DNA from: Mesorhizobium loti
Lineage (GTDB): Bacteria > Pseudomonadota > Alphaproteobacteria > Rhizobiales > Rhizobiaceae
Assembly: GCF_013170705.1 (NCBI RefSeq)
Contig: NZ_CP033334.1
Location: forward strand, 2,457,501-2,521,500
Reading direction: 5' to 3'
DNA length: 64,000 bases
In this document: positions 1 through 6,956 of the stretch, piece by piece
How positions within the stretch are numbered: the stretch's first letter is position 1
Layout of the letters: the number at the start of each line of letters is the position of its first letter
The notes under the pieces: generated by a model
What the model saw: the letters and a program-made list of their open reading frames with translations, nothing else
Told to the model about the DNA's origin: nothing
Database searches by the model: none
Position numbers and translations under genes: made by a program

Positions 1-2
1 GG

Positions 3-74
3 CTGAAGGAGCTCCAGAGCTATCTCCATTGCGAGGAAGGCGACCTAGACTGCCCGGTGCCGGCGGCACAGTAG
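3..74 (+). CDS. C-terminal end of an unidentified protein (partial)
   Basis: The frame is open from the left edge and stops at TAG 72-74, giving the last 23 residues of a protein that begins outside the window. The tail is acidic, has two cysteines (HCEEGDLDCP) and ends PVPAAQ. GC-rich third positions suggest real coding sequence. The family cannot be identified from so short a piece; the cysteines near the end would fit a metal- or redox-sensing regulator, but that is a guess. About 140 bp separate it from the next gene. Confidence 0.45.
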   Translation: MKELQSYLHCEEGDLDCPVPAAQ

Positions 75-212
75 CCGTCATCCGCTCTTTCCAGGGTTTG
101 GCTATCGTCGCCGCAAGCCGCGCAAGAATGTCGGAACCGATCGCGGCCAGACGTCCTTGGGTCGCAGAGCAACCGCGCCGGGACGCCGGCGCGCGGACCC
201 AAGGAGCCGATC

Positions 213-956
213 ATGATCACCTTTCCCAACGAATCCGCCAGGTACCGCACCGCACGCGAAAAACTCCTGAAGAAGGAAATCGAACTGCGCCGTGCCATGG
301 AAGCCGTGGCCGAGGCGCGGCGTGCGCTGCCGCCGGGCGGGCTTGTCCGCCAGGATTATGTCTTCGACGCGCTCGATGCCGGCGGCAGGCCGGCGAAGGT
401 GAAACTGTCGGAGCTGTTCGCGCCCGGCAGGGATTCGCTCATCCTGTACAACATGATGTTTCCGCGCCACCCGCGGGAAACGCGCGATGTGGCGGCAAGC
501 GGCGGCACGGCCAGGCTCGCACGGCCGGACCAGCCATGCCCGTCCTGCACGGCGCTGCTAGACCAGTTCGACGGCGCGGTCGGCCATCTCGAAGCGGCCG
601 GCTTCAACTTCGCCGTGGTGGCCAAGACCGCGCTGGAAAACCTCGTCACGCTCGGCCGGGACCGCGGCTGGCGCAACATGCGGCTGGTGTCGTCGGCCGC
701 CAACAGTTTCAAGCGCGACTACAATGCCGAGGATGCCGACGGCGCGCAGATCCCGCTGCTGTCGGTGTTCCATCGGGACGGTGACGGCATCCGCCATTTC
801 TGGTCGTCGGAGCTCGGCTTCGCGCCGACGGAGCCCGGCCAGGACCCGCGCGCCATCGGCACCTGCGAGATCCTGTGGAACCTGATGGATTTCACGCCGC
901 AGGGAAGGCCGGATTGGCACGAGCAGCTGCAATATGGCGAGAGGTGCTGCCACTGA
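213..956 (+). CDS. DUF899 family thioredoxin-like protein
   Basis: A 247-residue cytoplasmic protein of the DUF899 family, proteins with a thioredoxin-like fold and no well-defined reaction. The N-terminal 35 residues are charged and helical (RTAREKLLKKEIELRRAME), followed by the family signature around LILYNMMFPR (76-85). A CPSC pair sits at 109-112, in the position of a thioredoxin CxxC site, and a short HFWSSELGF motif follows later. The start ATG 213 has a good AAGGAG ribosome binding site 8 bases upstream. The gene appears monocistronic; a palindromic repeat follows directly. The family call is confident; a redox role is inferred from the CxxC only. Confidence 0.85.
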   Translation: MITFPNESARYRTAREKLLKKEIELRRAMEAVAEARRALPPGGLVRQDYVFDALDAGGRPAKVKLSELFAPGRDSLILYNMMFPRHPRETRDVAASGGTARLARPDQPCPSCTALLDQFDGAVGHLEAAGFNFAVVAKTALENLVTLGRDRGWRNMRLVSSAANSFKRDYNAEDADGAQIPLLSVFHRDGDGIRHFWSSELGFAPTEPGQDPRAIGTCEILWNLMDFTPQGRPDWHEQLQYGERCCH

Positions 957-970
957 GGGTGGTGCGGCCT

Positions 971-1031
971 CCCTTCTCCCCTTGTGGGAGAAGGTGGCCT
1001 CGCGAAGCGAGGTCGGATGAGGGGTGTTCCA
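971..1031 (+). repeat. Palindromic intergenic repeat, family A, copy 1 (forward)
   Basis: A 61-bp unit made of two stem-loops: CTTCTCCC/GGGAGAAG at the left and CCTCGC/GCGAGG in the middle, ending with the tail GATGAGGGGTGTTCCA. Near-identical copies lie at 1530-1590 (reverse), 3911-3970 (forward) and 3995-4060 (reverse). Such units are common between genes in Mesorhizobium-like genomes. This copy abuts the DUF559 gene on its left. Confidence 0.85.
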
Positions 1032-1061
1032 GTGAACGCCAACCTCACTTATTGTTTCGCA

Positions 1062-1433
1062 ATGCCACACCATCCTGTCCTGCCAGAAAAGAGACGTTTT
1101 GCCCGAACCTTGCGGCACGAGCCGACCGAGACCGAGGACAAGCTTAGGCATGAGTTGCGCGGTCGAAAACTGGATCGGATCAAGTTCCGCCGCCAAGTGC
1201 CGATTGGACGTTTCATTGCTGACTTTCTGTGCGCGGAGGCAATGCTGATCGTTGAGATAGACGGTAGCCAGCATGCAGACTCTGTCCACGATCGTGAGCG
1301 GAGCGCCGAGCTGAAGTTGCGAGGGTTCCGCGTGTTACGCTTCTGGAATGATGATGTGTTGCGAGAACTGGATTCTGTCTGTGACACCATCATCGCCTAT
1401 GTTCGGGACACAAGTTTGCAGCCATGGCGCTGA
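1062..1433 (+). CDS. DUF559 (Vsr-like) endonuclease domain protein
   Basis: A 123-residue DUF559 protein, a small PD-(D/E)xK-type endonuclease fold related to very-short-patch repair nucleases. Visible features are the opening TETEDKLRHELRGRKL, then KFRRQVPIGRFIADFLC with the catalytic D, VEIDGSQH (the E-x-D/GxQH motif) and the closing GFRVLRFWNDDVL. The open frame reaches back to 984, but residues encoded before 1062 are a translation of the palindromic repeat, so ATG 1062 is preferred. No transmembrane segment or signal peptide. The gene is bracketed by inverted family-A repeats (971-1031, 1530-1590), suggesting it travels with them. Its DNA target is unknown. Confidence 0.8.
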   Translation: MPHHPVLPEKRRFARTLRHEPTETEDKLRHELRGRKLDRIKFRRQVPIGRFIADFLCAEAMLIVEIDGSQHADSVHDRERSAELKLRGFRVLRFWNDDVLRELDSVCDTIIAYVRDTSLQPWR

Positions 1434-1529
1434 TGGAGGTGCCTTCTCTCGCTGAGAAGAAAACGAGGCGGCAGTAGTTCTGCTTCGTCTCCGACATTGA
1501 AGGGGTTTTGAACAGGCGCATCGCCAAGC

Positions 1530-1590
1530 TGGAACACCCCTCATCCGACCGAGCTTCGCTCGGCCACCTTCTCCCACAAGGGGAGAAGGG
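1530..1590 (-). repeat. Palindromic intergenic repeat, family A, copy 2 (reverse)
   Basis: Reverse-oriented copy of the 61-bp unit at 971-1031, differing by a few bases in the middle stem (CGAG-CTTCG-CTCG here). It lies about 100 bp after the stop of the DUF559 gene, so that gene sits inside an inverted repeat pair about 620 bp across. Confidence 0.85.
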
Positions 1591-1594
1591 GGCC

Positions 1595-1726
1595 TTACCT
1601 GCTCGCCTTGCGCACGGTTTCGGTACCATTGATCGTGCGCTTCACATCGCTGGTGAAGCTCCCGCTCAGGTCGGCCGGAACATCGGAGGGTGCGCCGCAT
1701 TGATAGTGGACGGTTTGCGACCCTCT
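1595..1726 (-). pseudogene. Possible C-terminal gene remnant (43 codons)
   Basis: On the minus strand an open stretch ends at TAA (1597-1595) and encodes a plausible C-terminus including VHYQCGAPSDVP and TINGTETVRKASR. It is bounded upstream by an in-frame TGA at 1729-1727 and has no start codon with a ribosome binding site. It could be the decayed end of a small gene whose front was lost next to the repeat-flanked DUF559 cassette, or a chance open frame. No family recognised. Confidence 0.25.
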
Positions 1727-1739
1727 TCATGGATTCGAA

Positions 1740-2738
1740 GTGCGACTCACAACTGGAAACGCATGGGACTTGCTGCGAGAAAGCGTGGTCGGCTTTGTCA
1801 ACGACAACGCCCTTAGTCACGGCGCGGCGATGGCCTTTTATGCCGCCACGTCGCTGGCCCCGGTCCTGATAATTGTCGTTGCGATAGCTGGCATCGCATT
1901 TGGTCATGACGCAGCGCAGTTGGCTTTGTCTGCCCAGATATCGGGGCTGATGGGTTCAGAAAGCGCGGCGCTCCTTCAGACAGCGCTCGAAGGAGCATCC
2001 AGCAGATCATCGGGGACGCTGGCGGCCATCGTTGGCGTGGTCACCTTGTTCGTTACCGCCTCCGCGGTCTTTGGCGAGATGCAGCAGGCCCTGAATGCGA
2101 TATGGAAGGTTGAGACGAAAGGAAGTTCGCTGTCGCGTCTCCTGCGTGCGCGTGCGGCAAGTCTCGGCCTGGTCGCCGCACTCGGTTTCATGTTGCTGGT
2201 GTCCCTGGTGGCGAGCGCCGCGATCTCGGCCCTGGGCGACATGATCAGCGCTCAATTGCCATTTGGCGAATTTGTTCTGAGCGCGATCAACACCTTGATT
2301 TCCTTTGCCCTGATCTCCGTGATGTTTGCCGCCATCTACAAAGTCTTGCCGGATCGTGCCTTGGAATGGCGGGATGTCGGGATCGGTGCTGTCGTGACCG
2401 CCGCACTGTTCACATTGGGGAAGTCGCTTATAGGCTGGTATATCGGCACAAGTGCGATCGCATCGTCATACGGCGCGGCCGGAGGGCTGCTCGTCATACT
2501 GCTCTGGGTCTACTATTCATCGGAGATCTTTCTGCTCGGCGCGGAGTTGACCCGCGCGTATTCCGTTCGACATGGCAGCAGGTCGGACCTGGACGGCTTG
2601 GTTCAAAATGCGTCCACTTCAGGACAAACTGTTTCAATTCGCCGGGAGGCCAGCCCGTCGGGCGCCGTTGCGTTGTTGGCGGTGGCATGCGTGAGTGCGA
2701 TGGTGACAGCCTTTCTGCTGGGGCCTCGTCGCCCATAG
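1740..2738 (+). CDS. YihY/BrkB family inner-membrane protein
   Basis: A 332-residue polytopic membrane protein of the YihY/virulence factor BrkB family; the physiological role is not settled. The family opening is clear: a short amphipathic helix (WDLLRESVVGF), then SHGAAMAFYAATSLAPVLII as the first membrane segment. Five further hydrophobic segments lie near residues 100-120, 140-165, 180-205, 215-235 and 245-270, with the family motif SSYGAAGGLLVILLWVYYSSEIFLLGAELTRAY. A sixth-type hydrophobic stretch at the very C-terminus (310-328) is an addition. The likely start is GTG 1740; upstream the frame closes at 1704. The next gene is 150 bp away. Confidence 0.85.
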   Translation: MRLTTGNAWDLLRESVVGFVNDNALSHGAAMAFYAATSLAPVLIIVVAIAGIAFGHDAAQLALSAQISGLMGSESAALLQTALEGASSRSSGTLAAIVGVVTLFVTASAVFGEMQQALNAIWKVETKGSSLSRLLRARAASLGLVAALGFMLLVSLVASAAISALGDMISAQLPFGEFVLSAINTLISFALISVMFAAIYKVLPDRALEWRDVGIGAVVTAALFTLGKSLIGWYIGTSAIASSYGAAGGLLVILLWVYYSSEIFLLGAELTRAYSVRHGSRSDLDGLVQNASTSGQTVSIRREASPSGAVALLAVACVSAMVTAFLLGPRRP

Positions 2739-2887
2739 CGTCAAGAAGGCCATGCGTGATGGTGCGCGGCCTCTGCATGCCGCATCCTGTGCCGATGGCG
2801 GATGAATGCTCGGCGCTCCAGATATTCCTGAGAACCAAAGGGGAGATCGCACGTTGCCCTAGCCAACCCCTTTGACAGGAGCACACC

Positions 2888-3310
2888 ATGCCCAACCGCA
2901 GCCTTGCCGAAATCGCCGAGAAGATGCGCGACATCGATGTCGCCATGCTGTCCACCCATTCCCAAGGCGGCGCCATTGCCGGCCGGCCGATGAGCAACAA
3001 CCAGGACGTCGAGTATGACGGCTCTTCCTACTACTTCACCTGGGAGAAATCGGAGGTGGTGGCCGAGATCGAGCGCGATGCCAATGTCTCGCTGGCCTTC
3101 AAGGGCGATGATGGCTTCTGGGTCGCCGTCGCGGGCAAGGCCGAGATCATCCGCGACAAGGCGGCGTTCGAGGAACACTGGAACGAGGACATCGACGAAT
3201 GGTTCGAGCAAGGCACCGACACGCCGGGACTGGCGATGATCAAGATAGAGGCCACGCGCGCCCATTACTGGGACGGCGAGGATGAGGGCGAGGTGACGCT
3301 GCTGTCGTGA
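2888..3310 (+). CDS. Pyridoxamine 5'-phosphate oxidase-like FMN-binding split-barrel protein
   Basis: A 140-residue protein of the general stress protein 26 / PNPOx-like split-barrel group. Features include the start LAEIAEKMRDIDVAMLST, the central GGAIAGRPMSN segment, FTWEKSEVVAEIERDANVSLAFK, and the end TRAHYWDGE, all typical of this flavin-binding subfamily. Members bind FMN or related cofactors as dimers; the substrate is unknown, and this small form is not the pyridoxine-pathway enzyme. GACAGGAG lies 8 bases before ATG 2888. It appears to stand alone, with a short repeat after it. Confidence 0.85.
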   Translation: MPNRSLAEIAEKMRDIDVAMLSTHSQGGAIAGRPMSNNQDVEYDGSSYYFTWEKSEVVAEIERDANVSLAFKGDDGFWVAVAGKAEIIRDKAAFEEHWNEDIDEWFEQGTDTPGLAMIKIEATRAHYWDGEDEGEVTLLS

Positions 3311-3321
3311 GGCCGCCGTTA

Positions 3322-3358
3322 CCCTTCTTCCGCACAGGAGAAGCAGATGAGGGGCGGC
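3322..3358 (+). repeat. Short palindromic repeat, family C (partial)
   Basis: A hairpin-like CCTTCT...AGAAG followed by GCAGATGAGGGGCGGCGCTGAC. The same tail, GCAGATGAGGGGCCGCGCTGAC, follows the hairpin at 26778-26803, so both belong to one repeat family distinct from families A and B. Confidence 0.55.
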
Positions 3359-3423
3359 GCTGACTTCGATGGTTTGGTGGTGAGCGGTCGTATACACTCC
3401 CCCACCAACCCATGGACGCACCC

Positions 3424-3888
3424 ATGCCCAAGATCGACCTCTCATCCGTCCCCATCCGCAAGGGCTCCGGCTATCCCGCGCCCTTCGATGCCCCTTGCGC
3501 CACCCGCACGCGCCGGCGCCTGGGGGACGCCGGCGGCCTCGCCGATTTCGGCGTCAACCTGATGACGCTCCCGCCCGGCGGCTGGTCGAGCCAGCGCCAC
3601 TGGCACAGCCATGAGGATGAGCTTGTCTATGTGCTGGAAGGCGAGTTGACGCTGGTCGAGGATGGCGGCGAGACGCTGCTCAAGGCGGGCGATAGTGCTG
3701 CCTTCGCCAAGAACAGCGGCAACGGCCACCACATGATCAACCGGTCGTCGGTTACAGCCCGCTACCTCGAAGTCGGCTCGCGCGACCCGGACGATGTCAT
3801 CACGTGCTCCGACATCGACATGATGAGCCCGAGTTCGGACGGGCGCTTCCTGCACAAGGACGGCACGCCTTATCCGGGGCAGGGGTGA
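3424..3888 (+). CDS. Cupin domain protein
   Basis: A 154-residue single-domain cupin. The metal-site motif is visible as WHSHEDELVYVLEGE (two His and a Glu, conserved motif 1), with the second motif around GNGHHMINRS. The protein ends with a family-typical FLHKDGTPYPG. Members are often found as stand-alone enzymes or sensors for small polar ligands; the ligand here is unknown. An in-frame ATG at 3412 exists, but MPKIDLSSVP at 3424 matches relatives better. There is no obvious operon partner; repeats flank both sides. Confidence 0.85.
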   Translation: MPKIDLSSVPIRKGSGYPAPFDAPCATRTRRRLGDAGGLADFGVNLMTLPPGGWSSQRHWHSHEDELVYVLEGELTLVEDGGETLLKAGDSAAFAKNSGNGHHMINRSSVTARYLEVGSRDPDDVITCSDIDMMSPSSDGRFLHKDGTPYPGQG

Positions 3889-3910
3889 GCGCTGGACGGC
3901 GTTGGCTTTT

Positions 3911-3970
3911 CCTTCTCCCCTTGTGGGAGAAGGTGGCCTCGCGAAGCGAGGTCGGATGAGGGGTGTTCCA
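3911..3970 (+). repeat. Palindromic intergenic repeat, family A, copy 3 (forward)
   Basis: A copy of the 61-bp unit seen at 971-1031, almost base for base. With copy 4 it forms an inverted pair just 24 bp apart, so the two could fold into one long cruciform between the cupin and RidA genes. Confidence 0.85.
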
Positions 3971-3994
3971 GGGAACACCAACGCCTCACTCCGC

Positions 3995-4060
3995 TGGAAC
4001 ACCCCTCATCCGTCTCGGCGCTATCGCGCCGATCCACCTTCTCCCGCAAGGGGAGAAGGG
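3995..4060 (-). repeat. Palindromic intergenic repeat, family A, copy 4 (reverse, variant)
   Basis: A reverse-oriented family-A unit with a different, longer middle stem (TCGGCGCTATCGCGCCGA). The outer stem CTTCTCCC-GCAA-GGGGAGAAG and the GATGAGGGGTGTTCCA tail (here on the minus strand) are conserved. It lies directly upstream of the duplicated RidA region. Confidence 0.8.
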
Positions 4061-4126
4061 AGGAACTGCGCTGGCGTTCGGCCGGCATCGGGATAAGCTG
4101 CCCCGCAAACCAAGGGGAGGATTGCC

Positions 4127-4519
4127 ATGAAGAAGGAAGTTGTGGAAGTGCCGGTGCTGTCGGCGGCCGTGCGGGCGCTCGGCGTGCCGCTGTCGCTGGT
4201 GACCAGGGGCGCGGGGCTGGTCTTCGTGTCCGGCACGCCGCCGCTCGATATCTCGACCGGCAGGCTGGTCAAGGGCGACATCGAGGTGCAGACCGAGGCC
4301 TCGCTCAAGGCGCTGAAGCATTGCCTGGAAGCCGCCGGTACCTCGCTCGACAATGTGTTGATGGTGCGCGTCTATGCCGTCAACTCCGGTTTCTACAACG
4401 CCATCAACCGCGTCTATGCCAAGTATTTTCCCGAAAACCCGCCGTCGCGGACCTTCGTGCCGGTGGCGTCATGGCCCATGGAGTTCGACATCGAGATCGA
4501 GTGCGTGGCGGTGGCTTGA
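4127..4519 (+). CDS. RidA family (YjgF/YER057c/UK114) protein, copy 1
   Basis: A 130-residue RidA-family protein. RidA enzymes hydrolyse reactive enamine/imine intermediates released by PLP enzymes, as cytoplasmic trimers. The signature near the C-terminus is NPPSRTFVPVASWPMEFDIEIE. Arg108 and Glu123 correspond to the arginine and glutamate used by active RidA, so deaminase activity is plausible. The start ATG 4127 follows a GGGGAGGAT ribosome binding site. It is about 78 percent identical (29 differences in 130) to the adjacent copy 2; differences concentrate in residues 6-53, where the N-terminal strands line the active-site cleft. This suggests divergence in substrate range. Confidence 0.9.
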   Translation: MKKEVVEVPVLSAAVRALGVPLSLVTRGAGLVFVSGTPPLDISTGRLVKGDIEVQTEASLKALKHCLEAAGTSLDNVLMVRVYAVNSGFYNAINRVYAKYFPENPPSRTFVPVASWPMEFDIEIECVAVA

Positions 4520-4591
4520 GGCCTGGCCCATGCCTCGGCGCTGGCGTTCGGCCGGTAGCGCTATAAGCTCCCCGCAAACGGGGAGATTGCC

Positions 4592-4984
4592 ATGAAGAAG
4601 GAAGTCATCGAAGTGCCGGTCATGTCGGCCAAGGTGCGGGCGCTCGGCCTGCCCTGTTCGACCGCGGTGAAAGCCAATGGCTTCGTGTTCATCTCGGCCA
4701 CGCCGCCGGTGGACATGGTGACCGGCGAGATGGTGCGCGGCGACATCGAAACGCAGACCGAGGCATCGCTCAAGGCGCTGAAACATTGCCTGGAAGCGGC
4801 CGGCACCTCGATGGAGAATGTCGTGATGGTGCGCATCTACGCGGTCAATTCAGGGTTCTACAACGCCATCAACAGGGTCTATGCGAAGTATTTTTCCACC
4901 AACCCGCCGGCGCGCAGCTTCGTGCCGGTGGCGTCCTGGCCGATGGAGTTCGATATCGAGATTGAGTGCGTGGCGGTGGCTTGA
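4592..4984 (+). CDS. RidA family protein, copy 2
   Basis: A 130-residue paralogue of the gene just upstream, same length with no internal indel. Arg108 and Glu123 are retained. The C-terminal half, from TEASLKALKHCLEAAGTS on, is nearly unchanged; the N-terminal third differs (for example LPCSTAVKANGFVF against VPLSLVTRGAGLVF). It has its own leader with GGGGAG before ATG 4592, so it can be expressed independently of copy 1. A stem-loop at 5011-5032 follows and probably ends transcription. Confidence 0.9.
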   Translation: MKKEVIEVPVMSAKVRALGLPCSTAVKANGFVFISATPPVDMVTGEMVRGDIETQTEASLKALKHCLEAAGTSMENVVMVRIYAVNSGFYNAINRVYAKYFSTNPPARSFVPVASWPMEFDIEIECVAVA

Positions 4985-5010
4985 GGGTGGGAAGCGGTCC
5001 GCGCAGCGGA

Positions 5011-5032
5011 CGAAAAGCCAATCGGCTTTTCG
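5011..5032 (+). terminator. Stem-loop after the RidA pair
   Basis: CGAAAAGCC (5011-5019) and GGCTTTTCG (5024-5032) form a perfect 9-bp stem with a 4-base loop. A smaller stem GTCCGC-GCA-GCGGAC overlaps it at 4997-5011. The T-run lies inside the second arm rather than after it, so terminator function is likely but not certain. Confidence 0.45.
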
Positions 5033-5083
5033 AGCTTCGAATGCCCTGAGCCTGCGAAGGGCCGGCAATGCCTAGCGTAAGTT

Positions 5084-5104
5084 TTTACTTGTATTTCAAG
5101 TAAA
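5084..5104. promoter_or_regulatory. Inverted repeat upstream of the 5145 gene
   Basis: TTTACTTG (5084-5091) and CAAGTAAA (5097-5104) form a perfect 8-bp inverted repeat with a 5-base TATTT centre. It marks the left edge of an AT-richer stretch, about 40 bp before the next start codon, and could be an operator or part of a promoter. Confidence 0.4.
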
Positions 5105-5144
5105 CTCGTCCTCAATTCCTATTGGGGATAGGGAGGGCGAGTCA

Positions 5145-5933
5145 TTGAACAAACTACCGAAGAAATTCATCGAGCGCGTTGCGTCGAATCTCAAGAAGTA
5201 TCAGCGGATCACGGTGGCCCAGCAAAAATCCGATGTCGCGGAGGCCGACACGGTTACCTTGGTCAAGGATATCCTGGCCGACGTTTTTGGCTACGATAAA
5301 TATGATGAACTCACGTCGGAACATCAGATCAAAGCGACATATTGTGACCTCGCGATCAAGATCGCAGGAAAACTGCGATTGCTTGTCGAAGTGAAATCAG
5401 CTGGCAGCAGCTTGGCCGACAATCACCTGAGACAAGTTATCGACTATGGAGCTCATCAGGGCATTCATTGGGTGATCCTGACCAACGCAGTCGAGTGGCG
5501 GCTGGTCCGTATCTATGTGGCAAACCAGATCAGCCACGAAGAGGTTTGCCGCATTGTACTTGCTGATATGAATCCCAAAAACGCGGATCATCTGCAGTGC
5601 CTTTTCCTGTTCGCCAAGGAAGGGCTGACGACCGATGCGATGGATGCCTTCCACCAGCAGGCCCAGCTGTTCAACAAGTTTACGGTTTCGGCGATCATCC
5701 GGTCCGAAGCTGTAATTTCGGTGGTGCGTCGCGAAATCCGGAAGCTGTTTCCTGACATCAAGGTCGGCAACGAGAACCTATCTCAGTTGATTGAGAACGA
5801 AGTGGTCAAGCGGGACACGATCGAAGGCGACAAGGCGAAGGAGGCAGTCGCCAGGATGCGAAAGGCACTGAACAAGCTGGAGAGAGCGAAAAAGAAAATT
5901 CCCAAGATTCCAGATATCGATCCTGTCTCTTGA
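5145..5933 (+). CDS. HsdR_N-type (type I restriction R subunit N-terminal domain) protein
   Basis: A 262-residue protein resembling the nuclease domain of type I restriction R subunits, here without helicase domains. A PD-(D/E)xK-like site is visible: Asp68 in TYCDLAIK, then Glu82-x-Lys84 in LLVEVKSAG. The typical QVIDYGAHQGIHWVILTNAVEWRLV follows (predicted strand-helix core). The C-terminal 60 residues are charged and helical, probably coiled coil (EAVARMRKALNKLERAKKKI). The start is TTG 5145, 7 bases after GGGAGGG; no better start exists. Codon use is AT-richer than neighbours. Stand-alone HsdR_N proteins occur widely with unknown function, and a defence role is possible. It precedes the graspetide-like genes by 36 bp. 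Confidence 0.7.
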   Translation: MNKLPKKFIERVASNLKKYQRITVAQQKSDVAEADTVTLVKDILADVFGYDKYDELTSEHQIKATYCDLAIKIAGKLRLLVEVKSAGSSLADNHLRQVIDYGAHQGIHWVILTNAVEWRLVRIYVANQISHEEVCRIVLADMNPKNADHLQCLFLFAKEGLTTDAMDAFHQQAQLFNKFTVSAIIRSEAVISVVRREIRKLFPDIKVGNENLSQLIENEVVKRDTIEGDKAKEAVARMRKALNKLERAKKKIPKIPDIDPVS

Positions 5934-5969
5934 TTGCTGAGCATGCGTCAAAGAATTCTAAGGTGATTG

Positions 5970-6944
5970 ATGATTCTGATTTTGGCGGACGCTTTCGACT
6001 CTCATGTTGACGCAGTCGAAATTTACCTCAGGCAGTCTGGGTCTGAATTCTCGAGGCTCAATCTTGACGTTGAGTCTCTTCGACAAACATCTATTTCATT
6101 TGACGGAGACATTTGGGTTTTCAGCCAAAATGGGATCGAAACCAGCTCAGCGGATATCAGCTGTGTGTGGGCGCGCCGCCTTACGGTGAGCCTAACGTTG
6201 GAACAGCAGAACTTGAAGGAAGATGTCACGTCCAAGATATGGCGCGCGGAGTGGAACCGTTGCCTTTATGGCCTGTACGCCCATCTACGAGATATATTCT
6301 GGATGAATCCGATTGCGGCGGCGTCGCTAGCGGACAATAAATACTTTCAATTTCAGGTGGCCAAAAGTCAAGGATTCCTCCTGCCTCCTATCCTATCGTC
6401 CAATTCAAAAATAGATCTACTGAAATTTGCCGAGCGTAGCGAGAGTGTTGCTGTGAAATTTATGTCTCAAGACATATATATGATGCCAAATGGCGAATTT
6501 AAGGGTGTGTATGTTAATAAGATTGATAAAGATGATTTGAGTGAATTTGGTGGGCATGACGAAAATCCAATTACACTTCAGAAATATATAAGAAAGAGCT
6601 ATGAGGTTCGTCATACCTATGTGGATGGGAGTCATTTTAGCTGTAAGATCGAATCGCAGCTTTCGAGTCGAGCAAGCATAGATTGGCGCCGGTATGATGT
6701 GCCTAATACTCCGCATTCCGCCATCGCTTCACCGCCAGAAGTTATAAGGCGAATAAATTCAATTATGAGTAAGCTTGGCCTATATTACGGAGCATTTGAC
6801 TTTATCGTGGATGACGACGACCGTTGGTGGTATCTGGAGGTAAATTCTTCGGGGCAGTGGCTTTGGATTGAAGACTTGGTGGGGCTTCCTATTTCTGCTA
6901 GAGTTGCGGAATCGCTAGCTCAACGGTCGATTGTTAGAAATTGA
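5970..6944 (+). CDS. ATP-grasp peptide ligase, microviridin/graspetide synthetase-like (MvdC/MvdD type)
   Basis: A 324-residue ATP-grasp protein resembling the ligases that install side-chain ester or amide links in microviridins and other graspetides. Seen in order: the N-terminal strand MILILAD, RLNLD (29-33), the helix WNRCLYGLYAHLRDIFWMNP (95-114), NKYFQFQVAKSQGFLLPP as the family linker, AVKF with Lys163 (ATP site), RHTYVDG (214-220), GAFDFIVD (274-281) and YLEVNSSGQWLWIED (288-302). In this last motif Glu290 and Asn292 are the Mg-binding pair. ATG 5970 is chosen over an adjacent TTG. Base use is markedly AT-rich and codons are unlike neighbours, suggesting horizontal transfer. The 68-residue gene 12 bp downstream is the likely substrate. 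Confidence 0.8.
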   Translation: MILILADAFDSHVDAVEIYLRQSGSEFSRLNLDVESLRQTSISFDGDIWVFSQNGIETSSADISCVWARRLTVSLTLEQQNLKEDVTSKIWRAEWNRCLYGLYAHLRDIFWMNPIAAASLADNKYFQFQVAKSQGFLLPPILSSNSKIDLLKFAERSESVAVKFMSQDIYMMPNGEFKGVYVNKIDKDDLSEFGGHDENPITLQKYIRKSYEVRHTYVDGSHFSCKIESQLSSRASIDWRRYDVPNTPHSAIASPPEVIRRINSIMSKLGLYYGAFDFIVDDDDRWWYLEVNSSGQWLWIEDLVGLPISARVAESLAQRSIVRN

Positions 6945-6956
6945 AAGGGAAGGCTA

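Larger units (their letters stand above)
4068..4984 (+). repeat. Tandem duplication of a RidA gene with its 5' region
   Basis: Two consecutive units, 4068-4519 and 4538-4984, both begin with the 18 bases GCGCTGGCGTTCGGCCGG. They continue with a similar leader (ATAAGCT, CCCCGCAAAC, GGGGAG, ATTGCC) and then a 130-codon gene. Similarity includes the presumed promoter and ribosome binding site, with a 5-bp indel between leaders, so the duplication copied the whole transcription unit. Confidence 0.85.

Noticed and set aside
984..1061. Upstream extension of the DUF559 gene by 26 codons
   Set aside because: The extension translates the palindromic repeat and is absent from the family. ATG 1062 is the sensible start.
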